A stretch of DNA of 64,000 bases from Periplaneta americana (Eukaryota > Arthropoda > Insecta > Blattodea > Blattidae): positions 183,484,396 through 183,548,395 of the forward strand of contig NC_091120.1 of the NCBI RefSeq assembly GCF_040183065.1, read 5' to 3'. The stretch's first letter is position 1. Each line of letters begins with the position of its first letter. The notes beneath the pieces are model-generated. The model had not been told where the DNA came from. It did no database searches and was given only the letters and a program-made list of their open reading frames with translations. The translations under genes and the position numbers were made by a program. Shown here one piece after another: positions 38,201-50,400 of this stretch.

Positions 38201-38391
38201 CAGAGCAAGCGAAAGAACGAAGCTTCAAATATTTATTTTTTTCCAAAGGTTTGAAAAGTTCAATGTCTGTCAAGTCCTTACATCTAGCTTTCATTTAACG
38301 TCACATTGTAAATCTGTGAGTTTAAATTGAAAATCTAACCGCATTATTCGTACATCTGCTGTAAAAGAATCGACGTACAGAGATGATAATG

Positions 38392-38453
<62 letters not shown>

Positions 38454-41400
38454 CCTTAACCTTTTAATGTTTCATCAGTAACATGTAACTTATAATGCCG
38501 TTTTATGTTATACAACCGTTTTCCTAGTAATATTTGTGAACAAATCATACATTTAATATTTTCATCATATTGTAAGCAAAAGAATGCATCCTCCCATCCT
38601 ACTTGAAACTTTCGTTTTTTATAGAGGTACATGGTTTCGAGAGAGATATTGCGACGATACGCCACTCGCAGGTCCGAGACAAATACAAATAGAACGGAGT
38701 TTGACTCCAGTGAGTAAGAGGATGGGGGTTGTAGGTAGGAAGCGAGAGAAAAGCACTGCAAGCCACAATGTGCTCGTGAGTCGCATTTTCGCCGCGGCTG
38801 ACTTATGATCTTCTACGCATTAACAGTGGCTAATTTTTCCAGCCTGGACGAAGGCAGTGTTTATGACTTGCCGGCTGTAATCGACTATATCCTGGAGAAG
38901 ACCGGAAAAGAGAAGATCATTTATGTGGGGCACTCCATGGGCACTACCTTGTTCTACATCATGATGTCTCAACGGCCCGAATACAACGAGAAGATCACGG
39001 TCATGATCAGTTTAGCCCCTATCGCCTACGCGTGTCATTCAAAAAGTGGTGTGGGTTATGTGCTGGGCTATCTTTACGATCCACTCAGCGTAAGTATCAG
39101 TCTGTTATAGCATTACTATTTCAGTACGCGTGGGAGTCAACCGAATTGATTGTGACGTTGACAAAATCTGATGATAAGCAGATACAGTCAACGCAAACTG
39201 CACATGTAGATATGACACTCTCTGTAAGCTCGGCTGACGTCAGACTGAGAGTGGGGATTACCCCGCTACAACTCATTACAAAAATATCAGTTCAAGGAGG
39301 CATGATTAGCATAACGTCATTCCTTTGGAATAGGAGCTGAAAATTTTGTGAAGGATGTTTACGAATTAGAATATTTGGAATGATTAAAAACATTTTATTT
39401 TGCATATTTGTTTGTTTTTTTTTTGTTGTTGTTGTTGTTGTTATTGTAGTAGATATCTGAGAAAACCTCTGGCATATATTTACATAATTTAACACTTTAT
39501 TATGACATTATCTGTAAGCTCGGCTGACGTCAGACTGAGAGTGGGGATTACCCCGCTACAACTCATTATAAAAATATCAGTTCAAGGAGGCATGCTTAGC
39601 ATAACGTCATTCCTTTGGAATAGGAGCTGAAAATTTTGTGATGGATGTTTACGAATTAGGATATTTGGAATGATTAAAAACATTTTATTTTGCATATTTG
39701 TTTGCTTTTTTTTTGTTGTAGTAGATATCTGAGAAAACCTCTGGCACATATTTACATAATTTAACACTTTATTATGACACTATCTGTAAGCTCGGCTGAC
39801 GTCAGACTGAGAGTGGGGATTACCCCGCTACAACTCATTACAAAAATATCAGTTCAAGGAGGCATGCTTAGCATAACGTCATTCCTTTGGAATAGGAGCT
39901 GAAAATTTTGTGAAGGATGTTTACGAATTAGAATATTTGGAATGATTAAAAGCATTTTATTTTGCATATTTGTTTGTTTTTTTTTTGTTGTTGTTGTAGA
40001 TATCTGAGAAAACCTCTGGCATATATTTACATAATTTAACACTTTATTATGACATTATCTGTAAGCTCGGCTGACGTCAGACTGAGAGTGGGGATTACCC
40101 CGCTACAACTCATTACAAAAATATCAGTTCAAGGAGGCATGCTTAGCATAACGTCATTCCTTTGGAATAGGAGCTGAAAATTTTGTGATGGATGTTTACG
40201 AATTAGAATATTTGGAATGAATAAAAAAATTTTATTTTGCATATTTGTTTGTTTTTTTTTTGTTGTTGTTGTTGTTGTTGTAGTAGTAGATATCTGAGAA
40301 AACCTCTGGCATATATTTACATAATTTAACACTTTATTATGACACTATCTGTAAGCTCGGCTGACGTCAGACTGAGAGTGGGGATTACCCCGCTACAACT
40401 CATTACAAAAATATCAGTTTAAGGAGGCATGCTTAGCATAACGTCATTCCTTTGGAATAGGAGCTGAAAATTTTGTGATGGATGTTTACGAATTAGGATA
40501 TCTGGAATGATTAAAAACATTTTATTTTGCAATTTTATTTTTGTTGTTGTTGTTGTAGACATCTAAGAAAACCTCTGGCATATATTTATATAATTTAACA
40601 CTTTATTTCAAATATGATATATATTTTTTATTTCAAAGATATTCTTGTCAGTAAATCGCTTTAAATTTATTTTACTAGCATCACCCGCCACGCAAGGAAG
40701 TGTTCGGCGAATTGATATCATTGCCATTAAGAACAACTCGGCATACATTCTCGATCTCACCATCAGATTTGAGACACATGCAGATCAACCGCATGAGGTG
40801 GACAGTGAAAAGAAACGGATCTATGAACCAACAATCCCGTTCTATAAAGATAAATATAGCCTGTCCCGCATTGATGTAATAGGTCTGATGGTGGGAGCAC
40901 GAGGTACCATACCCTTCTTCTTTGCCAACAAACGTAAAAACCTGGGCCTAACACACAGCATTGTGAAGGAAATAGCCATTAGTACCCTCAAAGAATCAGT
41001 TCGGATATTGAGAAATCACTTGTATGGGAGTGATAATGGAAATTTCAAGTTATCTTAACCGATGGCTGTTGGTGGTTTAGATATCAATGCCAATCAATCC
41101 GTACTAATATTTTTCTCGCGGTATATGGCATTCAAATCATTCTAACCTATCTGATGATATTCCCCCCCCCCTTTCTTAACTGTGAATGAGCACAAACCCT
41201 TCTTAAATGTAAATTTTTCTGACATTTTGTATATTCGATTCTCTAACAGTTTCAAATGTATATTATTTTACCTTTTAGGTGTGTTTCCAAATTATATGTA
41301 ATACGGTTTGTCAAATCTGGCAACATTTTCATAAGGGAAGCTATATTTATTATTATATATATGGATTCTGGTATTCTGGGGATTTGAAGTTGCGACCCAA

Positions 41401-44400
41401 TGAAGGAGAGCCCGACTCCTTAAAATATGGCATTAATTGTGTAAAAAAAAATTCATATTTAATAAATGTGAAACTCTTACATTCTATAACTAGCAAAGTC
41501 AAGTGCACAGGTTGTAACTTTAATAACGGCAACTATTTATTTATTTATTTATTTATTATTTATTACGTATCTTTCCTGCACGTTGTAATACGACAGATGC
41601 CATTGGCAATAATATACGATTGTCGTCTGGTCAAGTCTACTTACCAATCATAGAGTGGCGTTCAGGTTTAAAAGTTAAGCTAACAATCAATCTACGATTG
41701 TCGCCTGATCAAGTTCTTTTAATATTGATAGAGGGCAGTTCAGATTTAATAGCCTAGTAAACAAAATCCCTTTACGATTGTTGTCTGATCAATTCGATTT
41801 ACCATTGATAGAGGGGGTGTTCAGGTTTAAGAGTTTTGCTGTAACATGTTCTCCTCTGTAGTTCACGAACCATCAACAGTCGTGTATGAGCTTCGAATGC
41901 ATCTTTAGTGCGGTTTATACAGGGTGTTTCAAAAATACAAGGCATAATGTCAGGTATGTATTTCCCACATGTAGACAATCAAAATAGTTCATTACAACAT
42001 GTGTCCGGAAATGCTTTATTTCCGAGTTATAGCCTTCACAACATTGAAATTCACCGGAACCATACCTTATGTTTTAGAAGACACTCCACTGATCAATCGT
42101 CAACACATTCACTTCTTGCTTGCATGATGGCGCTCCTGCACACTTCAGTCGTACGGCTCGTCGCCGGTACTTGGATCGAAGGTTTCCTGATCGATGGATA
42201 GGTAGAGGTGGCCCAATTGCTTGGCCTCCACGCTCACCTGATCTGAACCCTCTCGATTTCTACTTGTGGGGCCATTTAAAATCATTTGTTTATTCGTCTC
42301 CGGTGCCTGATTTGGAATCCCTTCGGAATCGAATTGTGGCATGTTCTGAGGACATACGCAATACTCCTGGAGTTTGGGATCGTGTTTGCAGGTAAATGAG
42401 ACATCGATGCGAGGTCTGTATTCAAGCAGGAGGTGGACAGTTTGAACATCTTCTGTAATGACAACGACCTGCGGAAAGAAAAACGTTCCGGTGAATTTCA
42501 ATGTTGTGAAGGCCATAACTCGGAAATGAAGCATTTCCGGACACATGTTGTAATGTACTCTTTTGATTGTCTAATTGTGGGAAATACATACCTGAAATTA
42601 TGCCCCGTATTTTTTAAACACCCTGTATATTTCTTTTTTCGGCGTGATGAGCAGATAAAATGACACAAAATCATAAATCATCATTTTTTAAATTACGATT
42701 TTATATAAGTAGCCTATGAAAGATCTTTTACAAGTATAAACATTTCGTACTCTATAGACATCCTTTACATTATTTTGCAAAATTTTTATAAAATTTAACT
42801 TACAATTTAGTCCACATTTTGAAAAATGTTTCTCGATATGTCGGCCTATGTACTAGCGTCGTGCATTACAGACACTATGATCGGCTCAAGTTTATCGAAT
42901 TTGGCGAAGTTAGATATTCGCCTATGTTCGCTCTGCAGGGCGAAGCCTGTCCTATTTGTTTCATCATGTTAAAAAATATTCGCTGTCCTTCACTCCAGCC
43001 TCTTCATGTTTTAAGCCCTAAAAATTCCAGCACATATCTTGCGATTAGTTTTTCATGTGAAAATAGTTTTGAGAATACATCTGGAAGATATGCCAATATA
43101 CTTAGCCACATGTCATCAGCTGATGTGCAGGGAAAAGATGGCGAGAAACACCACGTTCATAGTGCTTTAAATCCCTCTTTTGTTGCTGAGAGTAGATTGG
43201 GAAGACGGTAGACAGGTAGGGTAATAAATTTTATAAAATGTCAGTACTGGGAGATCAAGTGAAAGGTGATTGACGTGTGTCATTTCCAAACTCTGAGATT
43301 TTCAGCTATAGTGTGATATGCAATTCGTTTTAATTTTATTTTTTCTTCTGTCCTTTTTGAAGGACCACAAGGGCAGATCTCGAGGACCACAGGTGGTCCA
43401 CGAAACATAGTTTGAGAAACGCTGTATACCTGAGAGTGATTTTCATAATATTACATTACTAGCCGTACCCGTGCGCTCCGCTGCACCCGTTAGAAATAAA
43501 TATAAAGTAATTACATAATTAAAATAGGACATTTGATCCTGGGAACATTCGTGTTTGATAGAGGGATAAATCGTTTAATATGTTACTTAATTTAAATGGC
43601 ATTCAAATAATTAAAATGCGATCATTTTGGTTCAGAGACACTCATTTGGTGCAATGACAATTCCTTTAACATGTTTCTTAATTTTTATTTCATGCAACCA
43701 CAGTTTAATGAAGATTGACATCATTTAGATTTAATGTGTATATTTTATTTTACTTGTTATAGGTTTCCATTGAATTATGGTAATAACTTAATTTTAACCA
43801 TTGTTTTCTACGAATTCAGTAAATGGCGCTTGGCCCACTATGGTTCTGAACCCTTCAAATAACTTAAATTATATTATATAATATTACATATTATATTATA
43901 TTATATTATATTATATTATATTATATTATATTATATTATATTATATTATATTATATTATATTATATTATATTATATTATATTATATTATATTGTTATATA
44001 TCAGAAGTTACTGCAATAACATTATAGCATTATGTCCATCTAAAGAAACTACACTTTCCAATGGTGAAATAATAATTAATTATACAAATCGGTTAATTTA
44101 GCTTCCGATATTACTTCATACAAACACAGAAACATTCTCTGTAGGCTATCTTTCATAGCTTTCGATTGTTGCTGTCCAAGGCCCCTTATAGACGAAGTCA
44201 TTTGTTTTTAATTCATTACACGGCCTTAGATGGCAATTATTTTAATTTTAAAACTCATTTATCTCATTAAATATCAGTCCTATAAAAATTTTTCAAGGAA
44301 TAAAACTTATCGCAAATTATTTTTAAAGAAACATTTGTTATGTAACATTTTTCACAAAAATCAATAATAAGCGAGATATTTCGATTTATTTAATTCAGGC

Positions 44401-47400
44401 CCCCTTATAACCCCCCTTTTAAATAATGTATTTTGAATGTCATATAGCCTAAAATCTAAGTTACAACGAACTTAATTTATATTCCAATTTTCATCGAAAT
44501 CTGTTCAGCCATTATCGCGTGAAAAGGTAACAAACATACAGACAGACAGACAGACAGACATACAAACAAAAATTTCAAAAAAGCGATTTTCGGTTTGAGG
44601 GTGGTTAATTATATATGTTAGGACCAATTATTTTTGGAAAATCGAAAATCACCAGAACAATTTCGGCTACAGATTTATTATTAGTATAGATTTACGAAAT
44701 GACGGACTCACAGCTTTGATGGTTGAAAGTCACAGTCTCGACCTAGAATGTTAAGAGCCGTTTATTATCCTCAAAATAGTATCATCATTCAATTTTCAGA
44801 TAATGTTCTAATTTCTTAGACATAATTGGGACAAATGTAAATGGTCTATAATTAATCTATATTTGAGTCTGAAGTTAAGTGAGTATTGATCTATAGTAGC
44901 TAATACAGAGACATCATTTTATTTTTACTTCAATTTTTATTGTACCCGAGTTTTTTAATGTACTTCACTCCCACTCCTTCTAGTAGCAGACTTCCACATA
45001 TAATCAAAGCCGCAAAGTCGTCTTACGGTGAAAATAAACAGTACAGAGTGAGTGAGTATAGTATGTTTCAGAAATATGATCACATTTTTCAGTGAAGAAA
45101 GAGCATTCATTCACTATTGAATCATATTTTCGCACAGGTACTGTGCGTCCGTTTAGTTACGTCGCTTCCCGGTATCCCCCACCCGTTTCTGCTGACCCCT
45201 CTGTAAAGGCTAGTTGCTGGGCTGTCTTAGCTCTTTTCTGAAAACATTTGCTGTTAGGAATGGACTTCTACCTAATATTATACAACTATTTAAAATAATT
45301 TAAATAAAAGGGCATCGTTAAGTAAGGAATTGTCACGTGATTTCCCCCCTTTCTAAGACTTTCCTACATAACCACATGGACGGGCAGTAGTTAGCATATC
45401 TGAGTAAATTTATCAATGCGGATCGATCAGAAGTGAAGATTGAATTGACAGTACATAACGTACACCGTTATAGAGTAGGTACAGAATTATTTCAACAGGC
45501 GTAGGATTATGGCTCCCCCATATCTCCTGATTTGAGTGCTTTGCATTATTTCTTTGGGTTTACTGTGAAACAGTTGTGTTTGCTAAACATCCTACAACAA
45601 TAGAAGAATTAAATAATTACATTCACGAAACCATACATTCAATTTCAGAAGATATGTTTGAAAACGTTTTTGATAATATGCACAAAAGATTTGAAGCCTG
45701 TATCGAAATGAACGACCACCATTTTCAATAATTTGTTTACATATCCATATTTTGATTATTTTTAAAATTTAAATGCACTGTAAATATTGTATGCAAATGT
45801 GCTTTAGACAGTATAGTATACACTGCATAATAAATACGTCCGATTGGATAATTCAGTTCGTGAGTAAAAACACTTATTGTTAATACTATACTGTATTTTG
45901 ATTAAATAAAAACCCGACTGAAATGATCAAACTCAAAATCGTAACATTTGCTAGTTTACGTAATGGATGAACTAATTTTCTTCCCTCCTATACCTAGTAA
46001 AGTTATTTGTCTTGTATTTTACACTAGTGTCATGGAAGGAGTAGCAAACAGTGTTTCCGGTTCTCAATCATTATTCCAAAGGTGAAGTCAGGTTAATATT
46101 GAAAATATTAGTAAAAATAAAATGATGTGCCTGTATTTAATACTAATGGTTACGTTTTCCAGAAACTCCTGAATCTGATCGGTCTTAGCCACATCAAACC
46201 AATGCCGCACGGTCTGTCAAAGATTGGCCAGTTACTCTGCATTGATACGCCCGTGATCAATCTCATCTGCCAGAAAATTGTAACATCAGTTCTGGAGATT
46301 GACATACAAGGCATTAATCAAGTAAGTAGCAGTAGTACTAGTAGTAGTAGTTTTATTTTGCCTGGCAGAGTTAAGGCCATAAGGCCTTCTCTTCCAATCA
46401 ACCAGGTTTCAATAATAGACATGAAATACAAAATAGTGATAGATTACAAAACAACAAAAGTAATCTTAAGTATTGAATAAATTAAACAGTCTGTGGTTAT
46501 CTAGTATTACATTTATAGCATTAACGTTTTCAGTACGTGTGTACCACTTTCAAATGCGAATGCCTGTTACATTTAAATAGGTCTGCTTGACTGTGGAATT
46601 GGAACATTCGTGAACATCATTGATGCCGTTAATAAACTACATAAAAACACATCGAGGATGAAATAGATAAAAATATATATGTTAACAATAGTTCACGTGA
46701 TCACTTCGATGACATGTTGTTAGAGTAGCCTTCTCTTAATGTGGATCATCGTAGTTAAATATTATAAGATCTATACTAATAATAAATCTGTAGCTGAAAT
46801 TTTTCTGGTAATTTTCGATTTTCCAAAAATAATTGGTCCTAACATATATAATTAACCACCCTGAAACCGAAAATCGCTTTTTTGAAGTTTTTGTTTTTAT
46901 GTCTGTCTGTCTGTATGTTTGTTACCTTTTCACGCGATAATGGCTGAACGGATTTCGATGAAAATTGGAATACAAATTAAGCTCGTTGTAACTTAGATTT
47001 TAGGCTATATGACATTCAAAATACATTATTTAAAAGGGGGGTTATAAGGGGACCTGAATTAAATAAATCGAAATATCTCGCTTATTATTGATTATTGTGA
47101 AAAATGTTACATAACAAAAGTTTCTTTAAAAATAATTTTCGATAAGTTTCATTCCTTAAAAAATTTTGTTAGGGCTGATATTTAATGAGATAAATGAGTT
47201 TTAAAATTAAAATAACTGCCATAAGGCCGTGTAATGAATTAAAAAACAAATGACTTCGTCTATAAGGGGCCTTGCACAGCAACAATCGAAAGCTATGAAA
47301 GATAGCCTACAGAGAATGTTTCTGTGTTTGTATGAAGTAATATCGGAAGCTAAATTAACCGATTTGTATAATTAATTATTAATTCACCATTGGAAAGTGT

Positions 47401-50400
47401 AGTTTCTCTAGATGGACATAATGCTATAATGTTATTACAGTAAATTCTGATATAATATAATACAATATAATATAATATAATATAATATAGTATAATATAA
47501 TATAATATTACATATTATATAATATAATTTAAGTTATTTGAAGGGATCAGAACCATAGTGGGCTAAGCGCCATTTACTGAATACGTAGAAAACAAGGGTT
47601 AAAATTAAGTTATTACCATAATTCAATGGAAATCTATAACAAGTAAAATAAAATATACAAATTAAATTTAAATGATGTCAATCTTCATTAAACTATGTTT
47701 GCATGTAATAAAAATTAATAAACATGTTAAAGGAATTGTCATTGCACCAAATGAGTGGTCTCTGGGCCAAAATGATCGCATTTTAATTATTTGAATACAA
47801 TTTAAATTAAGTAACATATTAAACGATTTATCCTTGTATCAATCACGAATGTTCCCGGGATCAAATGTCCTATTTTAATTATGTAATTACTTTATATTTA
47901 TTTCTAACGGGTGCAGCGGAGCGCACGGGTACGGCTAGTATCCAATAAAATGGTAAATGTTAAAATTAACTTGCACTGATATTGGATATTTTATAATATT
48001 TAACCACGATGGTCCACATTAAGAGAAGACTACTCTAACAACATGTCATCGAAGTGATCACGTGAACTATTGTTAACATATATATTTTTATCTATTTCAT
48101 CCTCAATATATTTTTATGTAGTTTATTAACAGCATCAATGATGTTCATGAATGTTCCAATTCCACAGTCAAGCAAACCTATTTAAATGTAACAGGCATTC
48201 GCATTTGAAAGTGGTACACACGTACTGAAAACGTTAATGCTATAAATGTAATACTAGATAAGCACAGACTGTTTAATTTATTCAATACTTAAGATTATAA
48301 CTTGCTTATCGGAAACTTCATACATAATGAAATTAACATAAAATTAGTTACCTTAGAAATTACATAAAATATAGTAGAAAATTACAAATAGTCAAGATCA
48401 GTTATATAACATAAGGAGAATATAAAATAAAGTAGAAAAAAATTACACATAATCAAAATCAGTAACATAACATAAGGGGAATATATACAATTTATAAGAC
48501 ATAAACTGCTCGAGATAAATTCGACGATTAATTCACTAGAGTTATAGTATACCGTTAATATACTAATAGAATACATGTGGGTTACAAGACATAAGAAGTT
48601 GAGAAGCAAAAACGTACTATATGGCATACAGATACAAATGATTAAGTAAAATATCAAGATAACAAAAAGAAAAAAAAAGGAGAGAGAGGAGAAAAAAATA
48701 ACAACTTGGTCATTTAAGATATTTAGAGACTTCCGCAAGAGTCTAGGTCTGTTCAATAAAAACATTTCTAAGTAGAGTGTACTTAAAAGATTTTAGACTC
48801 CGACTGCTCCTGATTTCCTGTGACAAGGAATTGCAGGAACGGACTGTGTGTATTGTGAACGAAGCAGAGTGGACAGATGTTTGATGATATGGAATTGATA
48901 GAACAAAGTTATGCTGTGAACGCGTATCACGGTTGTGGTGGGGTGCTAAAAGTGTGAAGCGAGGAACTAGGTAAATAGGTGTAGAATTATTTAGAACCTG
49001 ATACAGCAAACAGAGTGAATGAACTGAATGTCTCTCTCGTAATTGAAGCCAAGATAATTGTAAGAAATACTCGGAGACATGATCATAGCGACGGCTGTTA
49101 AAAAAGAAACGGACACAAGCATTATGAACACGCTGAAGCCCCAATGATAATTCAACACCAAGGTCTCTATAAAAAATGTCGCAATAGTCAAAGTAAGGTA
49201 TCACTAGGATATGTATCAAGATCTATATCAGTTTGGAAGGAAAGAAATTGTTCAGTCTTTTCAATGTTGCAAGATTGAGAAAGTTTTCTTACAGACATAT
49301 TTTTACACGTACATTCTAGCTGAGATTCGAGTCGAAATGAAAACCTAAGTTTTTAACGGTAGTACTGAATGGTATTATAGTATTACTTATGTCACTGTCA
49401 AAAGTGTATTAATGCTGATGGAAGATATTAATCTTTGATGTCCTAGTAGAATTACTCGCGTTTTACCTGGATTAAGGTTTAGCCCGCATTTTCTAGCCCA
49501 GCTGCTGACTAACGTAAGATCGTGATTTAATTTTGAAAGCCTATCATTAAGTGAGTTTGGTCGTGAATGTATATATATCTGTAGATCATCTGCACAGAGA
49601 TGATGCTGACAATATTTAAGAACAGTAGAGATGTCGTTAATGTAAATAGCGAAAAGTAGAGGCCCTAGTACAGATCCTTGAGGGATTCCTGCCTTCACGT
49701 CTCGCCATGAAGAAAACCGATAATTGTGAGACATACATTGGTGGCGATGGCGAAGGTAAGACTCCATCCACATGATTGCCGTGTCTGATAAATGCAACAT
49801 TTTAAGCTTTGCAATAAGAATATCAATATCGATAGTCTCAAATGCTCGAGAAACGTCCTGTAGTGATAGTACGGTCACTTCGCGTCTGTCCATAGCTTCA
49901 CGAGCATTTTCAGTGACCTTATGTAGGTAGTAGAGGTGCTATGATTTGGTCTGAAGCCGGACTGGAGTGGGTCAAGGAGATTATGCGAGTCAAGGTAGTC
50001 GGTGAGCTGCCTGTGGACTATACGTTCTAGTACTTTAGATAACGTCGGAAGAATACTTAGGCCTACTGGTCTGTAGTCGGTAGGAGTGGTAGGCTGAGTG
50101 ACTTTAGGGAGGGGTCGAATAAGTGCATATTTCCATTGTACAGGGTAAGAGGATGTGATAAGAGAAGCGTTGACGATATGTGTAAGAGATGGAAAAATAA
50201 TGTCGATTATTTTATTAAGCATTATTACGGTAATACCGTCGGTGTCTTGTGCTTTTGTTTTGATAGGTTTTAAAGATTTGATTACGTCTGTAGGAGATAC
50301 ATCAGACAGAAAAAAATTTCTCACGCATAGGGGGAGGTCGGGATATGAGTTAATTTATAACTTGTTGTTTTGTGACACTGTCAGGACAAATGGGTGGTGA

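Noticed and set aside
39292-40332. Four near-identical 61-67-codon minus-strand frames
   Set aside because: They recur because the minisatellite recurs. No start context or domain.
42819-43211. 130-codon plus-strand frame
   Set aside because: No motif recognised; adjoining hAT-like terminal sequence suggests transposon debris, so no product is assigned.
48382-48765. 127-codon minus-strand hydrophobic frame
   Set aside because: It is the AT-rich 3' region of the Jockey/CR1-like LINE following its stop.
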